From positions 5,022,001 to 5,086,000 of the forward strand of contig NZ_CP074371.1 in NCBI RefSeq assembly GCF_018362975.1: a stretch of 64,000 nucleotides of DNA, read 5' to 3'. The position numbers and the translations under genes are program-made. This DNA comes from Nocardia tengchongensis. Its GTDB lineage: Bacteria > Actinomycetota > Actinomycetes > Mycobacteriales > Mycobacteriaceae. The stretch's first letter is position 1; each line of letters opens with the position of its first letter. Shown here one piece after another: positions 28,140 to 38,768 of the stretch. The notes under the pieces were generated by a model that made no database searches, was not told the DNA's origin, and saw only the letters and a program-made list of their open reading frames with translations.

Positions 28140-28787
28140 TCAATGTTCGGGACCGGTCAGGCCCTCGGCGAGCAGGATGCGGCGGGCCCGCTGCGCGGCC
28201 GCGGACCCCGCGTTGGTGTCGAATTCGCCGTCGGCGGGGAACTCGAGGCCGTGCACGAGCGTGGTCACCGCGTCGGTGAGGGCGTCCAAGCGGCGTTCGA
28301 TGTCGCCGACCCGGGACAGGTCCGGTTCCGGGAATACCGCCGCCGCGGCGTAGACCGCGGCCGGATCGGTCCCGAGCAGGATGAAGCGCAGTTTCAAGGG
28401 CAGTTGCGCCAGCACATGATCGAGCTGGCCGGGCGAGAACAGACCGGCGAGGGTGTCGGTGAGGGTGCCCGCGAGCGGGACAGCGGCCTCGGTGGTGACG
28501 CCCGCGGCCCGGGCGAACTGGGCGAGGAACGACGGCGCGTCGTGCGGGACCGGCACCTGGCTGGGCATCCAGCCCTCGTAGAAGATGCCGCGCAGCAGCT
28601 CCGGCAGCTGGGCGCTGAGGTGCGCGGCGGCATTGATGTTCAACCGGTCGCGCACGGTGTGCAGCCAGGCGCGCAGGGCGCGGTAGGCGACGAAGCGGTC
28701 CTCGGTGTCGATGCCGGCGGCCACCGCGGCCAGCCATTCGTGGGCGGTGTGCACGGCGGGCGCGAACGGATCGGAGTGATGGCTCAT
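28140..28787 (-). CDS. DUF2267 family protein
   Basis: The 215-residue soluble protein contains the DUF2267 pattern: AHEWLAAVAAGIDTEDRFVAYRALRAWLHTVRDRL (in part), followed by AHLSAQLPELLRGIFYEGW. The function is unknown. It is the first gene of a two-gene unit with the site-2 protease and carries a DosR-like site ~100 bases upstream. The ATG at 28787 begins MSHHSDPFAPAVHTA. Confidence 0.9.
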   Translation of the reverse strand: MSHHSDPFAPAVHTAHEWLAAVAAGIDTEDRFVAYRALRAWLHTVRDRLNINAAAHLSAQLPELLRGIFYEGWMPSQVPVPHDAPSFLAQFARAAGVTTEAAVPLAGTLTDTLAGLFSPGQLDHVLAQLPLKLRFILLGTDPAAVYAAAAVFPEPDLSRVGDIERRLDALTDAVTTLVHGLEFPADGEFDTNAGSAAAQRARRILLAEGLTGPEH

Positions 28788-28885
28788 CGGACACGGCCTT
28801 TCGGACGGAGATCGGACACTCGGCTACTGGCTCGAGCGTGCGCTCCGGGCGACCTGCGGGGCAGAGGACTCGTGCCACAGCGTCG

Positions 28886-28899
28886 GCGACGGAGGTCCC
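28886..28899 (-). promoter_or_regulatory. Candidate DosR-type box upstream of DUF2267 gene
   Basis: On the minus strand GGGACCTCCGTCGC matches 10 of 12 fixed positions of the DosR core. It lies between the divergent DUF2267 gene (start 28787) and acsA (start 28969) and could serve either. Confidence 0.4.
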
Positions 28900-28968
28900 T
28901 GCGGTGATGGTCTTTACGCCCTGCCCGGGGCCCGGGTCACGGTCGTTGACTGGATACGGGAGGTACCG

Positions 28969-30786
28969 ATGAAGACCGCGAACCACCAGGGCACGCCGGT
29001 GCGGGAACCGATGCGCTGGGAACCGATCGACAAGACGCCGCGAGAACGGGCCGAGGCCAATCTCACCGCGTACGACATGGCGTGCCGGGAATTCACCTGG
29101 GACTCCGCGCGTCGCTGCCTCGACGGGTTGCCCGGCGGGGGCGTGAACATCGCCCACGAAGCCGTCGACCGGCATCTGGGCACGCCGCTGGCCGACGCGC
29201 CCGCGCTGCGCTGGCTGGCCGCCGCGGGCGGCGACACCACCCTCACCTATGCCGAGCTCGCCACGCTCAGCAACCGATTCGCGCACGTGCTGCGCGATCT
29301 GGGTGTGCGTCGCGGCGACCGGGTATGCCTGCTGCTGGGCCGCACCCCGGAGCTGTACATCGCCTGCCTGGGGGCCTGGAAGGCCGGATGCGTGGTGGTG
29401 CCGCTGTTCTCGGCGTTCGGCCCGGAACCGGTGCGGCAGCGGCTCGAGCTGTCGGGCGCGTCCACGCTGATCACCACCGTGGACCAGTATCGTCGCAAGA
29501 TCGCGCCGAACCGTGCCGCGGTGCCGGCGCTGCGGCACGTGCTGCTCACCGACGCCGGTGTCGACGACCCGCCGATCGACGACACCGTCGGCTTGGCCTT
29601 GGCGATGGCCTTGGTCCCCGAGGAGTTCCCCATCGTGCGAACGGGTCCCGACGATCCCGCCCTGCTGCATTTCACCAGTGGCACCACCGGTATGCCCAAA
29701 GCCGCGGTGCATGTGCACGGCGCCGTGCTCGCCCACCGGGTCAGCGCTCACTACGCCCTCGACCTGCGCCCCGGTGACATCTTCTGGTGCACAGCCGATC
29801 CCGGCTGGGTCACCGGCATGACCTACGGCGTCATCGCCCCGCTCGCCCTGGGCGTCACGCTGATCAGCGACGAGGCCGAGTTCGACGCCCGGCGCTGGTA
29901 CGACATCCTCACCGCCGAAAGGGTTTCGGTGTGGTACACCGCCCCGACGGCGCTGCGCATGCTCATGCGCCGCGGCGACGAACTGCCGGCGGGCACCGAC
30001 CTGTCGAGCCTGCGATTCGTCGCGAGCGTGGGTGAACCGCTCAACCCCGAGGCCGTGGTCTGGGGCAAACGAGTGCTCGGCCATGCGGTGCACGACAATT
30101 GGTGGCAGACCGAGACCGGCGCGATCATGATCGCCAACCTGGCCGCCGAACAGATCCGGCCCGGTTCGATGGGCCGCCCGCTGCCGGGGATCGAGGCCAC
30201 GATCCTGCGCCGCGGCCCCGACGGCCGCGCCGCGGTCACCGACGGCGAGGTCGAGTACGCGGCCGACGGCGAGGTGGGGGAGCTGGCCCTGCGTGTCGGC
30301 TGGCCCTCGATGTTCCGGGGCTACCGCGACGAACCCGCCAAGTACGCACGGGCTTTCGCAGCCGGGTGGTATCTGAGCGGGGACCTGGCGCGGCGCGACG
30401 GCGACGGATACTTCTGGTTCGTCGGCCGGGCCGACGACGTCATCAAATCCGCGGGACACCTGATCGGCCCGTTCGAGGTCGAGAGCGTGCTGATGGCGCA
30501 CCCCGCCGTCGCCGAGGCCGGGGTGATCGGCACGCCCGACCCGGTGGCGGGCGAAGTGGTCAAGGCTTTCGTGCAACTGCGCCCGGGATACGAACCCTCC
30601 CCGGAGCTCTGTGATGACATACTCGCTTACGGCAGAAAGCAATTGGGTGCGGTCGCGCCCAAACGGATCGTCTTCGCCGACACGCTGCCGCACACCCGCA
30701 GCGGAAAGGTGATGCGCCGACTCCTGCAGGCCCGGGATCGCGGACTTCCCGAAGGCGACGTCTCGACCCTGGAGGTCACGCGATGA
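28969..30786 (+). CDS. acsA: Acetyl-CoA synthetase, AMP-forming
   Basis: The 605-residue adenylate-forming enzyme has the phosphate loop [13 protein letters not shown], the acetate-type block [29 protein letters not shown] A4 region, A5 motif [10 protein letters not shown]8 segment [29 protein letters not shown] (in part), and the C-terminal catalytic Lys in [11 protein letters not shown]. It ends [10 protein letters not shown] as in the AcsA subtype of Bacillus. It makes acetyl-CoA from acetate, ATP and CoA in the cytoplasm. Its stop overlaps the pdhA ATG (ATGA). It heads a five-gene acetyl-CoA operon. Propionate may also be a substrate. Confidence 0.92.
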   Translation: MKTANHQGTPVREPMRWEPIDKTPRERAEANLTAYDMACREFTWDSARRCLDGLPGGGVNIAHEAVDRHLGTPLADAPALRWLAAAGGDTTLTYAELATLSNRFAHVLRDLGVRRGDRVCLLLGRTPELYIACLGAWKAGCVVVPLFSAFGPEPVRQRLELSGASTLITTVDQYRRKIAPNRAAVPALRHVLLTDAGVDDPPIDDTVGLALAMALVPEEFPIVRTGPDDPALLHFTSGTTGMPKAAVHVHGAVLAHRVSAHYALDLRPGDIFWCTADPGWVTGMTYGVIAPLALGVTLISDEAEFDARRWYDILTAERVSVWYTAPTALRMLMRRGDELPAGTDLSSLRFVASVGEPLNPEAVVWGKRVLGHAVHDNWWQTETGAIMIANLAAEQIRPGSMGRPLPGIEATILRRGPDGRAAVTDGEVEYAADGEVGELALRVGWPSMFRGYRDEPAKYARAFAAGWYLSGDLARRDGDGYFWFVGRADDVIKSAGHLIGPFEVESVLMAHPAVAEAGVIGTPDPVAGEVVKAFVQLRPGYEPSPELCDDILAYGRKQLGAVAPKRIVFADTLPHTRSGKVMRRLLQARDRGLPEGDVSTLEVTR

Positions 30787-31772
30787 CCGCGGTGGACGAC
30801 GGGGCCGCGTCGGCCCCTGGCGAGCGAATCGAGTTGCTGCGGCAGATGATCCGCATCCGCCGCTTCGAGGAACGCTGCGTCGAGCTCTACAGCGCCGAGG
30901 CCATTCGCGGCTTCCTGCACCTGTCGATCGGCGAGGAGGCGGTGGCCGCCGGACTGCTCGGCGTCCTCGAACCCGGTGACGCCGTCGTCTCCACCTACCG
31001 TGAGCACGGGCACGCGCTGGCCCGCGGTGTGCCGATGAACGCTGTCATGGCCGAAATGTACGGGCGTGCCACCGGATGCAGCCACGGCCGTGGCGGTTCC
31101 ATGCACCTGTTCGACGGGGAGCGCCGCTTCTACGGCGGCAACGCCATCGTCGGCGGGGGGCTGCCACTGGCGGTGGGGCTCGCGCTCGCGGACTCGCTGC
31201 GCGGCCGGAACACGGTGACCGTGTGCCTGTTCGGCGACGGCGCGGTCGCGGAGGGGGAGTTCCACGAGTGCCTCAACCTGGCCGCGCTGTGGCGGCTGCC
31301 GGTCCTGTTCGCCTGCGAGAACAACCGATACGCCATGGGAACCGCGTTGAAGCGGGAACACGCGGTTACCGATCTGTCGCTGCGGGCCGCCGGTTACGGT
31401 CTGGCGTCCTGGCCGGTCGACGGCATGGACGCGGTCGAGGTCGCGGCGGCGGCGAGGCGAGCGCTGGAGTCCATTCGCGGCGGACGCGGTCCGTGCTTCC
31501 TGGAGCTGCGCACCTATCGCTTTCGCGCGCATTCGATGTACGACGCGGACCGCTACCGCGACAAGGCCGAGATCGAGCAATGGAAGGCCCGCGATCCGAT
31601 CCCGCGGCTGTTCGCCGAGCTGCGCGCGGCCGGCGCGGCCGGACCCGATGCCCAGGTGAAGCTGGAAGCGGAGGTCGACGCCGAAATCGAGGCCGCGGTC
31701 GCCGCCGCCGAATCCGCCCCGCTGGAACCGATCACCGATCTGACTCGCCACGTGTACGCGGAGACGAGATGA
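30783..31772 (+). CDS. pdhA: Pyruvate dehydrogenase E1 component, alpha subunit
   Basis: The 329-residue subunit carries the thiamine-diphosphate motif [20 protein letters not shown]...CENN (residues ~151-180), GGSMHLFD, and the phosphorylation-loop-like region [14 protein letters not shown]. It starts in an ATGA overlap with acsA and ends in an ATGA overlap with pdhB. With E1-beta it decarboxylates a 2-oxo acid and acetylates the E2 lipoyl arm. Branched-chain 2-oxo acid or acetoin dehydrogenase are alternatives within this family; linkage to acsA favours acetyl-CoA formation. Confidence 0.9.
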   Translation: MTAVDDGAASAPGERIELLRQMIRIRRFEERCVELYSAEAIRGFLHLSIGEEAVAAGLLGVLEPGDAVVSTYREHGHALARGVPMNAVMAEMYGRATGCSHGRGGSMHLFDGERRFYGGNAIVGGGLPLAVGLALADSLRGRNTVTVCLFGDGAVAEGEFHECLNLAALWRLPVLFACENNRYAMGTALKREHAVTDLSLRAAGYGLASWPVDGMDAVEVAAAARRALESIRGGRGPCFLELRTYRFRAHSMYDADRYRDKAEIEQWKARDPIPRLFAELRAAGAAGPDAQVKLEAEVDAEIEAAVAAAESAPLEPITDLTRHVYAETR

Positions 31773-32737
31773 CCACCTATCGGGAAGCCGTGCGGGAAGC
31801 GTTGCGCGAGGCTCTGATTCGCGATGATCGGGTGTTCCTCATGGGCGAGGACGTGGGCGCCTACGGCGGCTGCTTCGGCGTGAGCCGGGGGCTGCTCGAC
31901 GAGTTCGGTCCCGAGCGCATCCGGGACACGCCGCTGAGCGAGTCCGCCTTCGTCGGCGCGGGCATCGGTGCGGCGCTGGGTGGTCTGCGGCCGATCGTGG
32001 AGATCATGACCGTCAACTTCAGCCTGCTCGCGCTCGATCAGATCCTCAACAACGCCGCCACCCTGCGGCACATGTCCGGCGGGCAGCTCGGGGTGCCGTT
32101 GGTGATCCGGATGGCCACCGGCGCGGGACGCCAACTGGGAGCGCAGCATTCGCACAGTCTGGAGGCGTTCTACGCGCACATCCCGGGCCTGCGGGTGCTG
32201 TCTCCCGCCACCGTCGCCGACGCGCGGGGCATGCTGTGGACCGCGTTGCAGGACCCGGACCCGGTGCTGATCTTCGAACCGATCGCGCTCTACAACAGCG
32301 AGGCCGAGCTGCCCGCGGACGCCGGTGCGGTCGACATCGACTCGGCCGTCATCCGCCGCGCCGGCACCGACGTCACCCTGGTGTCCTATGGCGGCGGGCT
32401 GCGGGTCGCCGAGGCCGCGGCCGAGGAGCTGGCCGGTGACGGGATCTCCGCCGAAGTGATCGACCTGCGCACCTTGCGCCCGCTGGACGAGGCGACCGTC
32501 CTCGCGTCGATCGCGCGCACGCACCGCCTGGTCGTCGTGGACGAAGGCTGGCGCAGTGTGAGCATCTCCGCCGAAATCGCCGCTCGCGCCGCCGAGAACG
32601 GCTACTACCTGCTCGACGCCCCCATCGCCCGGGTCTGCACCGCGGAGGTGCCGATTCCCTATGCCCGGCAGCTCGAAGAGGCGGCCCTGCCGCAACCCGG
32701 TGTGGTCGCCGCGGCCGTGCGCAAGGCGGTGAGCTGA
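31769..32737 (+). CDS. pdhB: Pyruvate dehydrogenase E1 component, beta subunit
   Basis: The 322-residue subunit shows the E1-beta pattern: [61 protein letters not shown] and [20 protein letters not shown]. The C-terminal transketolase domain carries VVDEGW. It completes the alpha2beta2 E1 enzyme. It starts at the ATG overlapping the pdhA stop, and the E2 gene begins one base after its own stop. No E3 gene is present nearby, so dihydrolipoamide dehydrogenase must be shared with other complexes. Confidence 0.92.
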   Translation: MTTYREAVREALREALIRDDRVFLMGEDVGAYGGCFGVSRGLLDEFGPERIRDTPLSESAFVGAGIGAALGGLRPIVEIMTVNFSLLALDQILNNAATLRHMSGGQLGVPLVIRMATGAGRQLGAQHSHSLEAFYAHIPGLRVLSPATVADARGMLWTALQDPDPVLIFEPIALYNSEAELPADAGAVDIDSAVIRRAGTDVTLVSYGGGLRVAEAAAEELAGDGISAEVIDLRTLRPLDEATVLASIARTHRLVVVDEGWRSVSISAEIAARAAENGYYLLDAPIARVCTAEVPIPYARQLEEAALPQPGVVAAAVRKAVS

Positions 32738-32738
32738 G

Positions 32739-34157
32739 GTGCCCGAATTCCGGATGCCGTCGCTGGGCGCGGACATGACCGAGGGCACCCTGCTCGAATG
32801 GCGGGTACACGAGGGCGATGCCGTGCACAAGGGGGACGTCGTGGCCGAGGTCGACACCACCAAGGCGGCGATCGAGGTTGAGTGCTTCGAGGACGGCGTC
32901 ATCGGTGAACTGCTGGTGCCGGAAGGAACCACGGTGCCGGTCGGAACACCGCTGGCGACCATCGAGCCGCCCGGCGCCGAACCGGCCCGCCGGGCGGCGG
33001 CCACGCCGGCGTCGGTGAGCCCCGCGTCGGCGTCGACCGTGCCCGTCGCGCCCGAATCGCCGACAGCGCCGGCCGTGCCGGTCGCGCCGCACGATCAGGA
33101 CGGACGCGAATCTGCCTTCCGCGCAACGCCTCTCATCCACCGGATCGCCGCGGAGGCCGGAATCGATCTCGCGTCCGTGCACGGGTCGGCGCCCGGTGGC
33201 CGGATCGTGCGCGCGGATCTCGATCGCGCCATTCTCGAACGCCGGGGCGGGAATCGGGCGGTGGTCCGCGCCAGCGGCTACGCACGGCGGCTGGCCGATA
33301 CCGCCGGTGTGGAGCTGGCCGATATCGTGGGCAGCGGGCCCGAGGGCGCGGTCCGTGCGGCCGACGTGCGCGCGGCTGTGTCGGGGACCGAGGCCGCCGC
33401 GCCCGCCACCGACCCCGCACCGGTGTCGAACCGGCCGAGCTCGGCCGCGATCAGCGCGCCCGAGCCGGGACAACACGCTGCGCCGCAACACGATCCGGCG
33501 GAGGTTCGCAAACTGATCGCGGCCGCGATGACGAGATCCAAACGCACCATCCCGCACTACTATCTGTCCAGCACCATCGATATGATGGCGGCCCGGAACT
33601 GGCTCGCCGAGCACAACCGCCAGGTGCCGGTCACCGACCGGATCCTGCCCGCCGCACTGTTGCTGGCGGCGGTGGCGCGGGCCGTGCGGACGGTGCCGGA
33701 GCTGAACGGTCACTGGATCGACGACGAGTTCCACCCCGCGTCGCACGTCCATCTCGGTGTCGTGGTCTCCATGCGATCGGGCGGCATCATCGTCCCCACC
33801 ATCCCCGACGCCGACCGCCTCGCGCTGCCGGAGTTGATGACCGCCTTGCGCGGTGTCGCCGAACGCGCCCGCGCGGTGCGCCTGCGCTCGTCCGACGCGA
33901 CCCCCGCGACCATCACCGTGACGAACCTCGGTGACCTGGGTGTGGATTCGGTCTTCGGTGTCATCGCCGCCCCGCAGGTCGCGATCGTCGGCTTCGGCGC
34001 GGTGACCGAGCGTCCTTGCGCGGTCGACGGGCTGCTCGGCGTCCGGCCCCAGCTCACCGCCACCCTCTCCGCCGACCATCGCGCCACCGACGGCGCGATC
34101 GGCGCCCGCTTCCTCCATGCCGTCGACACCCTGCTGCAAACTCCCGAGGAGCTCTGA
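32739..34157 (+). CDS. pdhC: Dihydrolipoamide acetyltransferase E2 with two E1/E3-binding domains
   Basis: The 472-residue E2 has one N-terminal lipoyl domain (VDTTKAAIEVE, lipoylated Lys42), a Pro/Ala linker, then two peripheral subunit-binding domains in tandem (RATPLIHRIAAEAGIDLASV...GRIVRADL, and ASGYARRLADTAGVELADIVGSGPEGAVRAADV in part). The catalytic acyltransferase domain follows (~253-472) with HRATDG near residue 447. Most E2 chains have a single binding domain. It starts at a GTG one base after pdhB. The ACP gene follows 5 bases after its stop. Confidence 0.92.
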   Translation: MPEFRMPSLGADMTEGTLLEWRVHEGDAVHKGDVVAEVDTTKAAIEVECFEDGVIGELLVPEGTTVPVGTPLATIEPPGAEPARRAAATPASVSPASASTVPVAPESPTAPAVPVAPHDQDGRESAFRATPLIHRIAAEAGIDLASVHGSAPGGRIVRADLDRAILERRGGNRAVVRASGYARRLADTAGVELADIVGSGPEGAVRAADVRAAVSGTEAAAPATDPAPVSNRPSSAAISAPEPGQHAAPQHDPAEVRKLIAAAMTRSKRTIPHYYLSSTIDMMAARNWLAEHNRQVPVTDRILPAALLLAAVARAVRTVPELNGHWIDDEFHPASHVHLGVVVSMRSGGIIVPTIPDADRLALPELMTALRGVAERARAVRLRSSDATPATITVTNLGDLGVDSVFGVIAAPQVAIVGFGAVTERPCAVDGLLGVRPQLTATLSADHRATDGAIGARFLHAVDTLLQTPEEL

Positions 34158-34162
34158 AAGCC

Positions 34163-34414
34163 ATGGCCACCAGCCTGTCCCACCAGGTCGCCGACGGTCT
34201 CGTCCGCGGCGCCCTGCACGGCTTCGATACCCCGGACCGCCTGGCCGCCCTGCCCGGCGACGCTCCGCTGCGCGACACCCTCGCGCTCGACTCGCTCGAC
34301 TTCCTGACCTTCGTCGAACGCCTCTCCGCCGCAGTGGATCTCCGCATCGAGGAATCCGACTACTCCCGACTGACCACGATCGCCTCCTGCGTCGAGTTCC
34401 TGACCACCGCGTGA
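34163..34414 (+). CDS. Acyl carrier protein
   Basis: The 83-residue protein ends with a carrier-protein helix bundle. The motif [15 protein letters not shown] places the phosphopantetheine Ser at residue 44. It is acidic and lacks membrane segments. It follows the E2 gene by 5 bases and is the last gene of the acsA-pdhABC operon. Its acyl substrate and partner enzymes are not encoded nearby. An ACP in a pyruvate dehydrogenase operon is unusual and suggests the acetyl unit is passed to a carrier (inference). Confidence 0.85.
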   Translation: MATSLSHQVADGLVRGALHGFDTPDRLAALPGDAPLRDTLALDSLDFLTFVERLSAAVDLRIEESDYSRLTTIASCVEFLTTA

Positions 34415-34448
34415 TCCGGCCGCCGCCGGGTGCACACCGAGGACATCA

Positions 34449-37248
34449 CTACGCCGTGGCGTGGACGCGTTCGTCGGTGAGCTCCGTGGCGGTGGTGCGG
34501 CGGCGGACCAGCCAGCGGCGGAATTCGTCGGCGCCCCACACGATCAGGGGAAGGGGCGGTGAAAGCGAGCATGGCGGGGGTGAGGGCGGCGGTGCCCAGC
34601 AGCGTGTGCAGGGGTGGCAGGTAGATGATGGCGGCGGTGACGGCGAGCTCGAAGGCTATGCCCCACAACAGCAGTGGGTTGGAGAAGACGCCGATCGAAC
34701 GCAGGGAGGCGTGTTCGGTGCGAGCGGCGAAAGCGGTGCCGATCTGGCCGGTGACCAAGCCGAGCAGGGTCATGGTGGTGGCCTGCTGGTAGGCATGGTG
34801 CAAAGGCGAGCCGGGGCCGGTGGCCGCACCCGGATGCCAGCCGGCGCGCAGCAGCACGAAGAAGAATCCAGCCATCGCCAATGCCGCGCACAGGACGCCG
34901 AGGAACAGCCAGGCGCGCAACAGCATCCGAGCGCGGATGACGGGTTCGCCGCGTGGGCGCGGCGGCTGATGCATGAGCCCGGGTTCGGCGGGCTCGCGGC
35001 CCAGGGCCAGCGCGGGCAGGGTTTCGGTTCCGACGTCGAAGGACAGCAGTTGCAGCACGGTGAGCGGTAGCGGTACGGCGCCACCGGACAGCGCGAACAC
35101 CAGGAACGGCACGACTTCGGGGGTGGCGTGGGCGAAGATGTAGAAGATGAACTTGCGGATGTTGACGTAGACGCGGCGGCCCGCGCGGATGGCCGCGGCG
35201 ATGGTGGCGAAATTGTCGTCGGTCAGCACCATGGTGGCGGCCTCGCGCGCCACGTCGGTTCCCGAGCGGCCCATGGCGATTCCGATGTCGGCGCGCCGCA
35301 GAGCGGGCGCGTCGTTGACGCCGTCCCCGGTCATGGCCACCACGTGGCCCGCGGCGCGCAGGGCGTCGGCGATGCGGAGTTTCGCCTCGGGCGAGGAGCG
35401 GGCGAAGATCAGGTCGGTGTCGGCCGCGAGCAGCAGGTCGAGGTCGTGCTCGCTGGTGTGGTCGAGTTCGTCGCCGGTCACGATGACCGGCTCGGTGCGG
35501 GTGATGCCCACCTGGGCGGCCACCGCCGCGGCCGTGAGCCCGTGGTCGCCGGTGATGACGATGACCCGGATGCCGGCGGTGTGGCAGGCGGCCACGGCTT
35601 CGGCGACTTCCGCGCGCGGCGGGTCTTCCATCGCCACCACACCGAGCAGCGTCAGCGCGCGTTCTGCCTGATCGGGGCGGACCGGATCGGCCTCCTCGTC
35701 GTCGAGGCGGCGTTCGGCGACGGCCAGCACCCGAAGACCCTGCCGGGCCAGTCCGTCGACCAGATCGTTCAGTTGCCGACGCCGCACGGTGGTGAGGGGG
35801 ACGGGTCGCTGCCGGGTATCGAGTTCGGTGATGCACAGTGGCAGTACCGCTTCCGGCGCTCCCTTGACATGTATCACCCGCTCGCCGTGTGTTCCGGCAT
35901 CGAGGGTGGACATCCGCTTGCGCGCCGAATCGAAGTGGAACTGGCGAGTCCGGTGCTGCCGTCGCAGGTCTTCGTCGACCGGAAAGCCGAGTGCCGCAAC
36001 GGTTTCGAGTAGGGCGACCTCGGTCGGATCCCCCGTGGGCAGGTGATCGCCGCTCCCGGTGAGATTCGCGTTGTTGCAGGCCGCCAGCGCCACGGCCATC
36101 CGGTCCAGGGTGGGGTCGCGGGTGGGCGGCCGATCCGGGGTGAAATCGAACCGTCCGCCCGCGGTGTGGGCCACGGTGACTCGCATCCGGTTCTCGGTCA
36201 GCGTGCCGGTCTTGTCGGTGCAGATGACATCGGTGGATCCGAGGGTCTCGACCGCGCTCAGCCGTTTCATCACCGCGCCACGCCGGGCGAGCTCGCGCAC
36301 GCCGATGCCCAGCGCCAAGGTGATCACCGGAAGCAGGCCCTCGGGCACGTTGCCGACCAGCAGCCCGACCGCGAACACCACCGCGTTCACGAAGGAGAGT
36401 CGAGCGGCGAGGGTCGCCAGGGGAATGAACGCGACGCCGAGCGCCACCGACACCAGCGCGATCAGCCAGGCCACCCGGCGCACCTGGTGTTCGAGCGGAC
36501 TCTCATCGTGCCGCACTCGTTCCGACAGCGCGGCGATGCGGCCCAGTTCCGAGCGCATGCCGGTCGCGTACACGACCGCCCGCGCCTCACCCTCGGTGCA
36601 GGTCGTACCGCTGAACACCAGGTCGCCGGCCTGTGGGAGCGGTACTCCGGCATCGGCGAGATCCGCGGATCGGTAGACCGGCATGGACTCACCGGTCAAC
36701 GCCGACATGTCGACTTCCATGCCGCCGTCGAGGATGCGGGCATCCGCGGAGATCCGATCGCCTTCGGAGATGATCAGCACGTCGCCGGGAACCAGGTCGG
36801 TGGCATCGATGTCGGTGACCGCCCGGTCCCTCATCACCCGCGCGCGTGGCGGCAGATAGGCGGCCAGCGCCTCCACCGCTCGCTCCGCGTGGCGTTCCTG
36901 CGCGAACGCGAAACCGGCGTTGATCAGAATGACGATGAGAATGGCGACGGCGACCGGCACGATGCCCACCGCCCACGCCAATCCCGCCGCGGCCCAGAGC
37001 AACAGTGCCAGCGGATGCGTGAACTGCCGGATCAGCTCACGCGGCCACGTCCGTCCGCCGCGGCGCTCGAGCCGATTCGGGCCGACCTGGACCAGCCGGC
37101 GCCGGGCCTCGCGATCGGTCAGACCCACCCGGCTGCTGCGCAGATCGCGAAGCAGCAGGTCGATGCGCTCGGTGGGGTCGGGTACGGCCGCGCCCGCGGG
37201 TGCGGCGGGGGCCGTCACCGCCGGCGGCGCATCGGATCCGGCTGTCAT
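34449..37248 (-). CDS. P-type cation-transporting ATPase (P2-type, CtpF-like)
   Basis: The ~933-residue pump has TGES (near residue 183), [17 protein letters not shown], the phosphorylated Asp in [11 protein letters not shown] (near 343), KGAPEAVL, and [22 protein letters not shown], plus about ten membrane helices. PEGLLP in helix 4 points to the P2 (Ca2+ or Na+/K+-like) class. Two GGGG runs at 34547-34550 and 34553-34556 each appear one base short. Restoring both gives ...[21 protein letters not shown]... and the stop at 34449; as written, translation continues to 34360. Its ATG overlaps the upstream stop (ATGA). The transported ion is unproven. Confidence 0.88.
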
Positions 37249-38768
37249 GGGCGCATGCCGCCGGATGCGCCGGGCGTGCGTGGGGCGTCGTTCCAGGCCT
37301 GTTCGGCCCGCGCCACGGTGGCCTCGATCGGCGCGGTGGTGTCCAGGGGCGTGGCCGCGGGCCAGGGCGCCGCGACGGCGGCCAGGGCGCTCGCGATGGC
37401 GCCGGTGGCGTCGGAGTCCCCGGCCGGGCGGCTCTCGATGCGGGCGGCGGCCATCTGTCGCGGGCACTCGCAGCGCAGTTCGATCACATCGCTGTGGGTG
37501 CGGGCGGCGAGGGCGCCGGCCCGGGCCCGTTCCTCGGCGTCGATCCACGAGGCGTCCAGCACCACCGAGACGCCGTGGGCGAGCCGCTGCTGTGCCAGCT
37601 CGAGCATGCGGGCGTACACGCGGGCCTTCGCCTCGGGAAGGTAGGCCCCCGCGTCGAGGACGCCGGCGGCTCCGGTGATCGCTCCGCGGGCGCGCAGCTG
37701 CACGCGCACGGTATCGCTGGAGATGACCTCCGCGCCGGTCGCGCGCGCCAGAGCGGCGGCGACGGTGGACTTTCCGGTTCCCGGCAGTCCGCCGACCAGG
37801 GCCAGGCGCACCGCGCCCGATTCCAGATGCCGCAGTGCGAGATCCACGTGTCGGCGGGCGTGGGCGGCGTACTCCGGATCGCCTTGCGCGGACCGGATGC
37901 GGTTCGTCTTCGCGCGCACGGTGGCGCGGTAGGCGAGGTAGTGGTGGCGCAGAGCAGCGGGTGGAGCATCGCCGGCCGCCCGCAGATAGTCGTCGAGGAA
38001 TCCTTCCGAAAGCGCTGTCCGCCCTCGGAATTCGAGATCCATCGCCAGGAACGCGGCGTCGTCGAGACCGTCGACGTAGCGCAGGGCGTCGTCGAAGTCG
38101 AGACAGTCCAGGATCCGGAATCCGTCGGGGAGGGCGAAGATGTCCTCGGTCAGCAGATCGCCGTGGCCGTCGAGGATCCGGCCCGCGGCGACGCGGTCGG
38201 CCAGCAGCGGCGCGCGGCCGTCGAGGAAGCGCAGGGCCAGGCGCTCGATGCGCGCGACATCCGCGGGATCGAGCTCATCGCTCGGCTGGGATCGCAAGCC
38301 GCGCAGCAGAACGTCCCATCGCCGGCGCAGCGCGTCGGGCGTTCCGGCCTGATCGATGGCGGGACCGCGCGGCGCGTTGCGGTGGAACAAGGCCAGCATC
38401 ATGGCCAGTTCGGCGAGCTGATCGCGCCCGATTTTGCCCGCGTCGACCAGCGTGCTCAGCCGGTGCGATTCCGGCATGCGCCGCATGATCAACACCGGTT
38501 CGGCCGGACCGCCGAGCGGATCGGTGAGCTGGGCCAGTCCCAGATAGACATCGGCGGCCCAGCGCCGGTTCAGTTCGAGCTCACGCCGCAGCGCTCGGTC
38601 TCTGGCCGCGGCGGTGGAGAAATCCAGGAAGTCGGTGGCGACCGGCTTCTTCACCTTGTACGCGCGGTCTCCGAACAGCACCACGAGCCCGGTGTGGGTT
38701 TCCCGCATCTCCGGCGAAAGGTGGTTCTGGGCAACATTTTCCAGCGGCTGCTCGGCCATGGTCGTCAT
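37245..38768 (-). CDS. Kinase-like domain fused to AAA nucleotide kinase (Rv2004c-like)
   Basis: The ~507-residue protein joins an aminoglycoside-phosphotransferase-like domain ([30 protein letters not shown] in part; catalytic-loop-like [14 protein letters not shown], metal-site-like ILDCLDFDD) to a C-terminal P-loop ATPase ([22 protein letters not shown], with [16 protein letters not shown]). The architecture matches Rv2004c of the DosR regulon. Starts at the ATG 38768 overlapping the USP stop (ATGA) and ends overlapping the P-type ATPase ATG, so the three genes are coupled. The substrate is unknown. Confidence 0.9.
   Translation of the reverse strand: MTTMAEQPLENVAQNHLSPEMRETHTGLVVLFGDRAYKVKKPVATDFLDFSTAAARDRALRRELELNRRWAADVYLGLAQLTDPLGGPAEPVLIMRRMPESHRLSTLVDAGKIGRDQLAELAMMLALFHRNAPRGPAIDQAGTPDALRRRWDVLLRGLRSQPSDELDPADVARIERLALRFLDGRAPLLADRVAAGRILDGHGDLLTEDIFALPDGFRILDCLDFDDALRYVDGLDDAAFLAMDLEFRGRTALSEGFLDDYLRAAGDAPPAALRHHYLAYRATVRAKTNRIRSAQGDPEYAAHARRHVDLALRHLESGAVRLALVGGLPGTGKSTVAAALARATGAEVISSDTVRVQLRARGAITGAAGVLDAGAYLPEAKARVYARMLELAQQRLAHGVSVVLDASWIDAEERARAGALAARTHSDVIELRCECPRQMAAARIESRPAGDSDATGAIASALAAVAAPWPAATPLDTTAPIEATVARAEQAWNDAPRTPGASGGMRP

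Noticed and set aside
34360..34448. Extended C-terminus of the P-type ATPase
   Set aside because: The tail after APSPDRV is out of frame; two missing C bases restore the standard [10 protein letters not shown] ending.
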